A stretch of 64,000 bases of DNA, from positions 1,922,001 through 1,986,000 of the forward strand of contig CP121313.1 in the NCBI GenBank assembly GCA_043513815.1. Direction: 5' to 3'. The notes beneath the pieces were generated by a model, which worked only from the letters and a program-made list of their open reading frames with translations, ran no database searches and had not been told where the DNA came from. Below are positions 52,093 through 60,025 of this stretch, piece after piece. This stretch comes from JANQIO01 sp043513815 (GTDB lineage: Bacteria; Pseudomonadota; Gammaproteobacteria; Pseudomonadales; Halieaceae). The translations under genes and the position numbers were made by a program. Position 1 is the first letter of the stretch. The number at the start of each line of letters is the position of its first letter.

Positions 52093-53595
52093 TCAGGCGC
52101 TGGTTTTTTCCATCATTTTGTCCAGCACCTGGTGCATGGTAACGGGCTCCTTGATGCCCTTTACCGTTGCCTGTTGCTGGCGCCCCAGCTGCACGGGAAT
52201 TTCCAGCAGCTGCAGGGTGCTGTCGGAAATCAGTATTTCGCCACCTTCGGTGTGGGACTCGATGCGCGCCGTCAGGTTGACGTGGTGGCCGACCACACCG
52301 TATTTGCTGCGCTTTTCCGAACCGATATTGCCGGTGATCACGTCGCCGGTATTTACGCCTATGCCCATGCTGATGTCCGGCAGCCCTTCCTTGCGGTTGC
52401 CGCGGTTGATGTCAATCATCGCCTGCTGCATGTCCAGGGCACACTGCACGGCGCGGTCGGCATCGTCGGTGCGCTGCACCGGGGCTCCAAAGATCGCCAG
52501 GATGGCATCGCCGATGAATTCATCGATTGTGCCCTGGTGACCGATGATGATTTCGGTCATTACTCCCAGGTAATTGTTCAGCATACGCATTACCTGGTCG
52601 GGGGGCAGCCGCTCGCAGATAGTGGAAAACTCGCGGATGTCCGACATCAACATGGTCACCTGGCGCAGGTCGCCGCCCAGCTTCAGGCCTTCGGGTTCTT
52701 CCAGCAGGTTCTCAACGATCTCGTCAGATACGTAGCGACCGAACGTGGCGCGGATGAATTTCTCGCTGCGCTCAAGCTGATGGCGATATTTTTCTTCGGT
52801 GTCGTGCCAGCTTTTGCGCTCCAGGCCCGCCTTGATGCGCGCCTGTAGCAGAATAGGGTTGAAGGGCTTGAACAGGTAGTCATCGGCTCCCGCCTCGATG
52901 CACTCGATGATGCCGTCCATGTCCTGGTTACCGGAAATCACAATAACCGGGATCGAGCGTAACTGCGGGTTCTCTTTCATGCGCCTGAGCACTTCGCTGC
53001 CGTCCATGCCCGGCATGATCAGGTCGAGCAGCATGACATCCACCGGGCGGTCAGCCAGCCGGGAGAGTGCTTCCATCCCACTGCTGGCCACAACGACCTG
53101 GTGCCCGGAGCGTTCAAGGTAGCGGGTCACCAGTTCGCGGTTGTCGGCATTGTCATCCACCGCGAGAATGGTGCCGGTGAGTTCTGCGGGAACAATGCGG
53201 TCGGCCTCTTCCGTGACAGGTTTCGGGGTGCCGCTGCCGGTGTTGCTGGCCGCCGCCACCGAGCTGATCACTCGCTCCAGAGCCCCCGCAATGGCCGGGA
53301 AGCCGGCCTGCAGGTCTTCGATCAGAAATTCCGCATAGCCGCGCATGGCGCCCAGCACATTCATGATGTCGTGGCGGCGGGTGCCGGGGTCCGGGTCCTG
53401 GTCGGCATCTGCCAGCAGGGCTTCGAGTGCTGAGCCGGCTGAAATCAGGCGCTCGAGGTCCTCCCGGGGCTCCCCGGGGAGGTTTTCCATGGCGAGACTG
53501 GACTGCGCGCGCAACTCTGCCAGCGCGCGTAGCACGTGATCGGAAAACGGCGCAATTTCAGCCTGGCTAGCCAATAGCATATCCCCTGCGGTCAT
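52093..53595 (-). CDS. response regulator fused to class III nucleotide cyclase, with N-terminal H-box domain
   Basis: A 500-aa cytoplasmic protein. Residues 20-115 are helical and contain RRHDIMNVLGAMRGYAEFL (His75), a histidine-kinase H-box-like motif without an ATPase domain. REC domain 143-255 has Asp191 (LLDLIMPGMDG) and Lys243 (FKP). A linker and the cyclase domain 310-490 follow. Metal aspartates are Asp319 (SDIREF) and Asp363 (FIGDAI); transition-state Asn440 and Arg444 (VNLTARIE) are present. The base-specifying positions hold Glu359 (IDEFIGD) and His438 (VGHHVNL) instead of the adenylate-cyclase Lys/Asp. ATG 53595 is chosen because a -10 box precedes it; GTG 53643 is the alternative. 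Confidence 0.9.
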   Translation of the reverse strand: MTAGDMLLASQAEIAPFSDHVLRALAELRAQSSLAMENLPGEPREDLERLISAGSALEALLADADQDPDPGTRRHDIMNVLGAMRGYAEFLIEDLQAGFPAIAGALERVISSVAAASNTGSGTPKPVTEEADRIVPAELTGTILAVDDNADNRELVTRYLERSGHQVVVASSGMEALSRLADRPVDVMLLDLIMPGMDGSEVLRRMKENPQLRSIPVIVISGNQDMDGIIECIEAGADDYLFKPFNPILLQARIKAGLERKSWHDTEEKYRHQLERSEKFIRATFGRYVSDEIVENLLEEPEGLKLGGDLRQVTMLMSDIREFSTICERLPPDQVMRMLNNYLGVMTEIIIGHQGTIDEFIGDAILAIFGAPVQRTDDADRAVQCALDMQQAMIDINRGNRKEGLPDISMGIGVNTGDVITGNIGSEKRSKYGVVGHHVNLTARIESHTEGGEILISDSTLQLLEIPVQLGRQQQATVKGIKEPVTMHQVLDKMMEKTSA

Positions 53596-53601
53596 CCGGC
53601 G

Positions 53602-53630
53602 ATTATATCGGTCAGTCAATAGCAGGAATA
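53602..53630 (-). promoter_or_regulatory. possible promoter of the cyclase-kinase operon
   Basis: Minus strand: TATTCC (53630-53625), 17-bp spacer, TATAAT (53607-53602). The -10 is perfect and the -35 weak. The predicted start falls at or next to ATG 53595, suggesting a leaderless message. A TGTGA half-site (53644-53640), the core of CRP sites, lies just upstream. Confidence 0.4.
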
Positions 53631-53688
53631 GTGCGTCGGTCACAGGCTTTGGGTTACACTAGCGGGTAAAACCAGAAGGAAAACCGGG

Positions 53689-54339
53689 TTGATACTGCAG
53701 CAGGTTGAGTTGTTCCAGGGACTGTCAGCAGAAGAGCTGGACGCGCTGGCAGCCAGCAGCACCACGCGCGCCTTTCCCAAGAATACCGTCGTCATCCACG
53801 AGAACGATCCCGCGGACTCGCTGTTCATCATTGATAGTGGCCGGGTGAAAGTCTATTGCAGCGATAAGAACGGCAAAGAGTTCATCATGAACACCCAGGG
53901 AGAAGGCGACTACTTCGGTGAGCTGGCGCTACTTGATGATTCCTCGCGGTCCGCTTCAGTGCGCACCGTGGAAAAGTCCAGTTTCAGCATTATCTACAAG
54001 GACGATTTCAATCGTGTTCTCGACGAGCACCCGAACATCGGCCGCAAACTCATCACCAATCTCGCCGCCCGCGTGCGCAAACTCACCGCGGATGTCAAAA
54101 GCCTGGCGCTACAGGATGTTTATGGTCGGGTCGCCAACGTCCTGATGGACCTGGCGGAAGAGCGCGGGGACGGCAGCCTGTTTATCCCCGAGAAGCTGAC
54201 CCAGCAGGATATTGCCGACCGTGTGGGCGCCTCCCGGGAAATGGTGGCGCGCATCCTCAAGGACCTCACCATAGGTGATTACATTCGCTTTGAGGGTCGG
54301 CACATCATAATAAACACCCGCCTGCCGGCGAAGTATTAG
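53689..54339 (+). CDS. CRP/FNR-family transcriptional regulator
   Basis: A 216-aa regulator. The N-terminal cyclic-nucleotide-binding domain has the phosphate-binding cassette FGELALLDDSSRSASV, with Gly77, Glu78, Arg87 and Ser88 matching the cAMP contacts of CRP. There are no FNR cysteines. A dimer helix follows, then the HTH LTQQDIADRVGASREMVARI, keeping the RE-xxx-R recognition pattern of CRP, so TGTGA-like sites are expected. The start is TTG at 53689 with AAGGA upstream. It is divergent from the cyclase gene, 93 bp between chosen starts. This is probably the receptor for the cyclase product. Confidence 0.9.
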   Translation: MILQQVELFQGLSAEELDALAASSTTRAFPKNTVVIHENDPADSLFIIDSGRVKVYCSDKNGKEFIMNTQGEGDYFGELALLDDSSRSASVRTVEKSSFSIIYKDDFNRVLDEHPNIGRKLITNLAARVRKLTADVKSLALQDVYGRVANVLMDLAEERGDGSLFIPEKLTQQDIADRVGASREMVARILKDLTIGDYIRFEGRHIIINTRLPAKY

Positions 54340-54366
54340 CCCGGCGGCGCTTTTCTGCCGCCCCGG

Positions 54367-55752
54367 CTAGCGGTCTGGCGTGTCTGCCGGTCGGGTTTCC
54401 AGCACTTCACTGCTCAGACTGCCCGACTTGAGGCGCGTTTCGAGCCGTTCACCGGGTTGTACCTGGCTAGCGTCCTGCACCAGGGCTCCCTGACTGTCCA
54501 GCACAATGGCATAGCCGCGCTCCAGTGTTTGCTCGGGGCTGATCGACTTTAGCCTGGTCTCCAGCAGGGCGAGTGCATGGCGTTGCCGGTCCAGTTGCAC
54601 GCCCAGCGCACGATTTGCCCGACTGGCAAGCTGGCCGGTGGCATTGCCCAGCTCCCGCAAAAGGTCCGCCGGTGCCTGGCTTTTCAGCCGCGAAGCCAGT
54701 ACGCCCAGGTGGTGCCGCCGCTCCTGCAGCTCAAGCCTGAAGGCCCGGCGCAGGTGCAGTTCGAGGTCATCCAGGCGCTGGGCTTGCTCCCGAAGTCGTT
54801 CACCCGGGTGACGCAGGCGCCCGCGCAGACCGATCAGCCGGGCGTCCAGCAGGCGCAACTGACGCCGCAGTTGCCGGGCCATGTTCTGCTCCATGGACAG
54901 CAGGCGCAGGGCATAGTCTCGCTGGTCGGGGCTCAGCATTTCTGCCGCAGCGGAAGGCGTTGGAGCGCGCTTGTCCGCTACGAAATCGGCAATGGTGAAA
55001 TCGATTTCGTGGCCGACGGCGCTGACCACGGGCACCGGGCTTGCGCTGATTTTGCGTGCCAGCTGTTCGTCATTGAAAGCAGCCAGGTCCTCCGCCGAGC
55101 CGCCGCCCCGGCCCACAATGATGGCATCCAGGTCCGCGACGCCGAAGGCGGCGTCCAGGGCAGCCAGGAGCTGGGCCGGTGCGTCCAGTCCCTGCACCGC
55201 GACCGGGAACAGGCTCAGCCGAATGGCGGGGAAGCGCCGCTTGAAGACAGTAATAATGTCACGCACAGCGGCGCCGGAGCGGGAGCTGACAATGGCGATA
55301 TGCTGCGGTGCGGCGGGCAGGGCGCGCTTGCGATGGCTGTCGAACAGGCCTTCATTCTGGAGCTTGAGTTTCAGTTCCTCGAAGGCGCGCTGCAGGGCGC
55401 CAGCGCCGGCGTCCTCCAGGTGTTCGACAATCAGCTGGAATTCCCCGCGGCCCTCGTACAGGGACACCCGCGCGCGGATTCGCACCAGTTGCCCGTTGGT
55501 CGGGCGCATCCGCAGCCGCTGGTTGCGATTGCGGAACATGGCGCAGCGCACCTGGGCCTGGTCATCCTTCAGCGTGAAATACCAGTGGCCGGAGGCGGGC
55601 GTGGCCAGGTTGCTCAATTCCCCCTCGATCCACAGGAAATCGAAATGCCCCTCCAGCAGCCGCTTGGCGAGTCGGTTGAGCTGGGACACGGTCAGGGTGC
55701 TGGGGTTGGAGCTGCCTCCTGGCGGGTTTTCTTTGCTAATTGGAGGCGTCAT
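54367..55752 (-). CDS. xseA: exodeoxyribonuclease VII large subunit
   Basis: Degrades single-stranded DNA together with XseB. It has 461 aa (E. coli 456). The N-terminal OB-fold has LTVSQLNRLAKRLLEG, FLWIEGELSNLATPASGHWYF and TLKDDQAQVRCAMF. The catalytic domain has IAIVSSRSGAAVRDI, IVGRGGGSAEDLAAFND and SAVGHEIDFTIADFVADKRAPTPSAAAE, shown in part. A long helical C-terminal region follows. It is divergent from guaB, as in E. coli. Confidence 0.95.
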   Translation of the reverse strand: MTPPISKENPPGGSSNPSTLTVSQLNRLAKRLLEGHFDFLWIEGELSNLATPASGHWYFTLKDDQAQVRCAMFRNRNQRLRMRPTNGQLVRIRARVSLYEGRGEFQLIVEHLEDAGAGALQRAFEELKLKLQNEGLFDSHRKRALPAAPQHIAIVSSRSGAAVRDIITVFKRRFPAIRLSLFPVAVQGLDAPAQLLAALDAAFGVADLDAIIVGRGGGSAEDLAAFNDEQLARKISASPVPVVSAVGHEIDFTIADFVADKRAPTPSAAAEMLSPDQRDYALRLLSMEQNMARQLRRQLRLLDARLIGLRGRLRHPGERLREQAQRLDDLELHLRRAFRLELQERRHHLGVLASRLKSQAPADLLRELGNATGQLASRANRALGVQLDRQRHALALLETRLKSISPEQTLERGYAIVLDSQGALVQDASQVQPGERLETRLKSGSLSSEVLETRPADTPDR

Positions 55753-55754
55753 CG

Positions 55755-55784
55755 TTTACGGGGGCACAGGCGAGGATTTATAAT
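55755..55784 (+). promoter_or_regulatory. predicted sigma-70 promoter of guaB
   Basis: TTTACG (55755-55760), 18-bp spacer, TATAAT (55779-55784). The expected start near 55791 gives a 23-nt leader containing GGAAGAG before ATG 55814. Confidence 0.55.
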
Positions 55785-55813
55785 TGCATGTTTACTCAGA
55801 CAGCGGAAGAGTC

Positions 55814-57283
55814 ATGCTCAGAATCGCCCAGGAAGCCCTGACCTTTGACGATGTATTGCTGGTCCCTGGGTACTCCGAGGTGGTCGCTACCGACGTCTCC
55901 CTCCGAACCCGCCTGACCCGCGAGATTCATCTGAATATTCCCCTGGTATCCGCCGCCATGGATACCGTCACCGAGGGCAAGCTCGCTATCGCCATCGCCC
56001 AGGAGGGTGGGATCGGCATCGTCCACAAAAGCATGACCGTGGAAGAACAGGCAGCCCAGGTGCGCCAGGTGAAAAAATTCGAGGCCGGCATGGTCATCGA
56101 TCCGATCACCATCCAGCAGGACGCCCGCCTCGGGGAGCTGGTGGAGTTGACCCGCAAGAACGGCATTTCCGGTGTCCCGGTCCTCAATGGCGAGGACCTG
56201 GTCGGTATCGTCACCCGTCGCGACACGCGCTTCGAGTCCAATATGGATATCGCTGTGTCGGAGATCATGACCCCAAAGGACAAGCTGGTGACGGTGGAAG
56301 AGGGCGCCTCGCTGGAGAAGGTGCAGGCCCTGCTACACAAACACCGGATCGAGAAAATCCTGGTGGTTAACAGCGATTTTGACCTGCGCGGCATGATTAC
56401 CGTGAAAGATTTTGACAAAGCCGAGAGTTTCCCCAGTGCCGCCAAGGACAGCTACGGCCAGCTGCTGGTGGGCGCGTCAGTCGGCACCAGTCTGGATACC
56501 GATGATCGGGTCGACGCGCTGGTCGCCGCCGGGGTGGATGTGTTCGTGGTGGATACCGCACACGGCCATTCCCGCAACGTGATCGAACGGGTCAAGCGCA
56601 TCAAGGCGGCCTACCCGGATATGCAGGTCATCGGCGGAAATATCGGTACTGCCGAGGCGGCCATTGCCCTCGTTGAGGCGGGTGCCGATGCGGTCAAGGT
56701 GGGTATCGGCCCCGGGTCTATCTGTACCACCCGCATTGTTACCGGCACCGGTGTGCCGCAAATCACGGCGGTGGCCAACGTCGCCAATGCACTCAAGGAC
56801 TCTGGTGTTCCGCTGATCGCTGATGGCGGTGTCCGCTTCTCCGGTGATATTGCCAAGGCCATCGTCGCCGGCGCCCACTGTGTGATGATGGGCAGCATGT
56901 TTGCCGGCACCGAGGAGGCGCCGGGCGAGGTGGAGCTCTACCAGGGCCGGACCTACAAGTCCTACCGGGGTATGGGTTCCCTGGGCGCCATGTCCCAGAC
57001 CCAGGGCTCCAGCGACCGCTATTTCCAGGACGCGAGCGCCGGTTCCGAAAAGCTGGTACCGGAAGGTATTGAAGGCAGGGTGCCCTACAAGGGCCCGCTC
57101 TCGAGCATCGTGCACCAGTTGATGGGAGGGCTGCGCTCCGCCATGGGTTACACCGGCAGCTCGGATATCGACACCATGCGTACCCACCCGGAATTCGTGA
57201 AAGTGACGAATGCCGGTATGAACGAAAGCCACGTTCACGACGTGTCGATCACCAAGGAAGCACCAAACTACCCGGTACGCTAA
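55814..57283 (+). CDS. guaB: inosine-5'-monophosphate dehydrogenase
   Basis: Oxidises IMP to XMP with NAD, the rate-limiting step to GMP. It has 489 aa (E. coli 488). The N-terminal barrel begins MLRIAQEALTFDDVLLVPGY. Two CBS domains are at about 93-205. The catalytic Cys304 lies in GPGSICTTRIVTGTGVPQ, with the flap RYFQDASAG. ATG 55814 is the conserved start; an opening 30 bp upstream lies at the promoter. Confidence 0.97.
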   Translation: MLRIAQEALTFDDVLLVPGYSEVVATDVSLRTRLTREIHLNIPLVSAAMDTVTEGKLAIAIAQEGGIGIVHKSMTVEEQAAQVRQVKKFEAGMVIDPITIQQDARLGELVELTRKNGISGVPVLNGEDLVGIVTRRDTRFESNMDIAVSEIMTPKDKLVTVEEGASLEKVQALLHKHRIEKILVVNSDFDLRGMITVKDFDKAESFPSAAKDSYGQLLVGASVGTSLDTDDRVDALVAAGVDVFVVDTAHGHSRNVIERVKRIKAAYPDMQVIGGNIGTAEAAIALVEAGADAVKVGIGPGSICTTRIVTGTGVPQITAVANVANALKDSGVPLIADGGVRFSGDIAKAIVAGAHCVMMGSMFAGTEEAPGEVELYQGRTYKSYRGMGSLGAMSQTQGSSDRYFQDASAGSEKLVPEGIEGRVPYKGPLSSIVHQLMGGLRSAMGYTGSSDIDTMRTHPEFVKVTNAGMNESHVHDVSITKEAPNYPVR

Positions 57284-57419
57284 CGATACGGGGCAGGTCA
57301 CTGAATCCCGGACTGGCTGGTACGTTGGCTGCCGGGGGAAGGTAATTGGTTATCCCGTCCTTGGAATAAAGCCGTTCCCTGAATAAAGCTGCCCCCGGAG
57401 CAAAGGACCCCAATCGTCA

Positions 57420-58994
57420 ATGAGCAATATCCACGATCAGCGCATCCTCATCCTGGATTTCGGATCCCAGTACACCCAGTTGATTGCCCGCCGGGTGCGG
57501 GAGGTCGGCGTATACAGCGAGATTCGCGCCTGGGATATCAGCGACGAGGACATCCGCGAATTCAATCCGCGTGGGGTTATCCTGTCGGGCGGCCCCGAAT
57601 CGGTGGCTGAAGCGGGTTCGCCGCGGGTGCCGGATCTGGTGTTTGAATTGGGCGTACCGGTGCTGGGTATCTGCTACGGCATGCAGGCCATGGCCGTGCA
57701 GTTTGGTGGCGGCGTAGAGGGCTCTGATGTCAGCGAGTTCGGCTACGCCCAGATCCGCGTCACCGGCAATTCCGGTCTGCTGCATGATATCAAGGACCAC
57801 GTTGCCCACGATGGCACCGCGTTGCTGGATGTGTGGATGAGCCACGGTGACAAGGTCACCCGGCTGCCTGAGGACTTCGATCTGATGGCGGAGACCGACA
57901 GCTGCCCGATCGCCGGCATGGTGCACCGCGACAAGCCATTCTATGGCATTCAGTTTCACCCGGAAGTTACCCATACCCTGCAGGGCGTGCGCATTTACGA
58001 GCATTTTGTGCTCGAACTGTGCGGCTGTGAGGTGTTGTGGACCCCGGCGCGAATCGCCGACGACGCCATTGAGAGGGTGCGCGAACAGGTGGGCAGCGAC
58101 AAGGTCCTGCTGGGCCTTTCCGGCGGCGTCGATTCCTCGGTGGTGGCGGCATTGCTGCACCGCGCGATCGGCAAGCAGCTCACCTGCATCTTCGTCGACA
58201 ACGGCCTGCTGCGCAAGCACGAAGGCGATCAGGTCATGGATATGTTCGCCAAAAACATGGGGGTGAAAGTCATCCGCGTGGACGCTGAGGAACGCTTTCT
58301 TGCGCGCCTTGAAGGGGTCGACGAGCCGGAGCAGAAGCGCAAGCTTATCGGCAATACCTTTATTGAAGTGTTCGATGACGAGGCCGGCAAGATCAAGGAT
58401 GTAAACTGGCTCGCCCAGGGCACCATCTACCCGGATGTGATTGAATCCGCCGGTGCCAAGACCGGCAAGGCCCACGTCATCAAGTCTCATCACAACGTCG
58501 GCGGCCTGCCGGAAGACATGGCCATGGGGCTGGTGGAGCCGCTGCGTGAGCTGTTCAAGGACGAAGTCCGCAAGATCGGACTGGAACTGGGCCTGCCCTA
58601 CGACATGGTCTATCGCCACCCCTTCCCGGGTCCCGGTCTCGGCGTGCGTATCCTCGGTGAAGTGAAGAAAGAGTACGCCGACCTGCTGCGCGAGGCCGAT
58701 GCCATTTTTATCCATGAGCTGCATGCCGCTGACTACTACCACAAGACCAGCCAGGCCTTTGCGGTGTTCCTGCCGGTGAAGTCGGTAGGCGTGGTCGGCG
58801 ATGGCCGCCGCTACGAGTACGTGATTGCCTTGCGTGCCGTCGAGACTATCGATTTCATGACCGCCCGCTGGGCGCATCTGCCCTATGAATTGCTGGAAAA
58901 AGTGTCCAATCGCATCATCAACGAAATCTCCGGCGTGAGCCGCGTGACCTACGACATCTCCAGCAAGCCGCCCGCCACTATTGAGTGGGAGTGA
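57420..58994 (+). CDS. guaA: GMP synthase (glutamine-hydrolysing)
   Basis: Aminates XMP to GMP. It has 524 aa (E. coli 525). The class I glutaminase domain has the nucleophile Cys85 in LGICYGMQAMAVQ and the HPE motif in GIQFHPEVTHT. The synthetase P-loop is LGLSGGVDSSVVAALL. The dimer domain ends with YDISSKPPATIEWE. The 136-bp gap from guaB shows a repeated GAATAAAGC (57364, 57381) but no terminator. It overlaps tadA by one base. Confidence 0.97.
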   Translation: MSNIHDQRILILDFGSQYTQLIARRVREVGVYSEIRAWDISDEDIREFNPRGVILSGGPESVAEAGSPRVPDLVFELGVPVLGICYGMQAMAVQFGGGVEGSDVSEFGYAQIRVTGNSGLLHDIKDHVAHDGTALLDVWMSHGDKVTRLPEDFDLMAETDSCPIAGMVHRDKPFYGIQFHPEVTHTLQGVRIYEHFVLELCGCEVLWTPARIADDAIERVREQVGSDKVLLGLSGGVDSSVVAALLHRAIGKQLTCIFVDNGLLRKHEGDQVMDMFAKNMGVKVIRVDAEERFLARLEGVDEPEQKRKLIGNTFIEVFDDEAGKIKDVNWLAQGTIYPDVIESAGAKTGKAHVIKSHHNVGGLPEDMAMGLVEPLRELFKDEVRKIGLELGLPYDMVYRHPFPGPGLGVRILGEVKKEYADLLREADAIFIHELHAADYYHKTSQAFAVFLPVKSVGVVGDGRRYEYVIALRAVETIDFMTARWAHLPYELLEKVSNRIINEISGVSRVTYDISSKPPATIEWE

Positions 58995-59458
58995 TGTCCA
59001 CCGACGCCGAGTTCATGGCGCGCGCCCTGGCTCTGGCCGAGGTGGCCGCCGGGCTGGGCGAAGTGCCGGTGGGTGCGGTGCTGGTGGTCGATGACGCTAT
59101 TGTCGGCGAGGGCTACAACCAGCCGATCTCCAGCAATGACCCTACCGCCCACGCTGAAGTGGTGGCGCTGCGCAATGCTGCCGGATGCGCGGGAAACTAC
59201 CGTCTGCCCGGTTCAACCCTCTACGTTACCCTGGAGCCCTGCACCATGTGCGTTGGCGCCATTGTCCACGCCCGCGTCGAACGTCTGGTGTTCGCCGCCC
59301 GGGAGCCGCGGGCCGGGGTGGTGTGCAGCCAGGGCAGCGACCTCGATCGCAGTTTCTACAATCACCGGGTAGCGTGGCAAGAGGGGCCGTTGGCAGCGGA
59401 GAGCGCGGCGCTGCTCAAGGCGTTTTTCCGCGAACGGCGCGAGTCCGGGGCTCGGTAG
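58994..59458 (+). CDS. tadA: tRNA-specific adenosine deaminase
   Basis: Deaminates A34 to inosine in tRNA-Arg(ACG). It has 154 aa. The zinc/catalytic motif is DPTAHAEVVALRNAA (HAE) and the cysteine pair PCTMCVGAIVHARV (PCxxC). It starts at ATG 58994, sharing its A with the guaA stop. In E. coli tadA is next to mltF and purL, which also follow here. Confidence 0.95.
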   Translation: MSTDAEFMARALALAEVAAGLGEVPVGAVLVVDDAIVGEGYNQPISSNDPTAHAEVVALRNAAGCAGNYRLPGSTLYVTLEPCTMCVGAIVHARVERLVFAAREPRAGVVCSQGSDLDRSFYNHRVAWQEGPLAAESAALLKAFFRERRESGAR

Positions 59459-59491
59459 TTTCGACATCCCAGGCCCAGGGTGTCGTAGGTC

Positions 59492-60025
59492 TCAGCCAAT
59501 GAATGCGCACCGGGACAGGCGGTAGTAGAGTTTGACGAAGGCCTTGCCCTCGACCTCGGCGGGTTCGCTGTGGGTAAGTTCGGCGCCCAGTTTTTCCACC
59601 GCCTTGCGCGAGCGCAGGTTGTCTTCGCCGATATGGAACCACACGGTGTCGGCAAAGCTGAAGGCGTGTTGCAGCATTGAATCTTTCATCTTACGGTTGC
59701 TGCCGGAGCCCCAATGGCGGGTGACCAGGAAGGTATAGCCGATGCAGATCGACGGCCCGCTGGGCTCCCATCCATAGAACCGTGAACAACCGACCACCTC
59801 ACCCGTGTCGTTCTCAATCACTGTCAATGCGCCGCCCGAGGCCAGGGCGCCGCGGAAAAAACGGGTCTCGAAGACATCGCGCCGGTAACGGGTATGGTCG
59901 GGGTGTTGCTCCCAGATGAGCGGATCGGCCGCCGCCGCTGCCAGGGCCTCGAAGTCGTCCTCCCTTAGTGGCCGCAGCGTGATCCGCTCGCCGACCAGGG
60001 TGGGCTGCAGGTCCGGGGTGGTCAT
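59492..60025 (-). CDS. GNAT-family N-acetyltransferase (RimJ/RimL type)
   Basis: A 177-aa acetyltransferase of the Acetyltransf_3 class. The N-terminal LVGERITLRPLREDDFEALAAAA is typical. The acetyl-CoA loop region is HWGSGSNRKMKDSMLQHAF, which keeps the G-x-G-x-N pattern. The C-terminal part has VWFHIGEDNLRSRKAVEKLGAEL. The acceptor is unknown; homologues modify ribosomal protein termini or small amines. It overlaps mltF by 4 bp on the same strand, so it is translationally coupled. Confidence 0.85.
   Translation of the reverse strand: MTTPDLQPTLVGERITLRPLREDDFEALAAAAADPLIWEQHPDHTRYRRDVFETRFFRGALASGGALTVIENDTGEVVGCSRFYGWEPSGPSICIGYTFLVTRHWGSGSNRKMKDSMLQHAFSFADTVWFHIGEDNLRSRKAVEKLGAELTHSEPAEVEGKAFVKLYYRLSRCAFIG

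Noticed and set aside
51268..52848. 526-codon open frame antisense to the kinase, receiver and cyclase genes
   Set aside because: Long antisense frames are common at this GC content. The minus-strand genes have intact catalytic motifs; this one has none.
53640..53660. Complete CRP operator between the cyclase and CRP genes
   Set aside because: Only one TGTGA half-site is present; the opposite half does not match at the required spacing.
57364..57389. Regulatory direct repeat GAATAAAGC before guaA
   Set aside because: Two 9-bp copies 17 bp apart could be chance; no matching regulator or second instance was seen.
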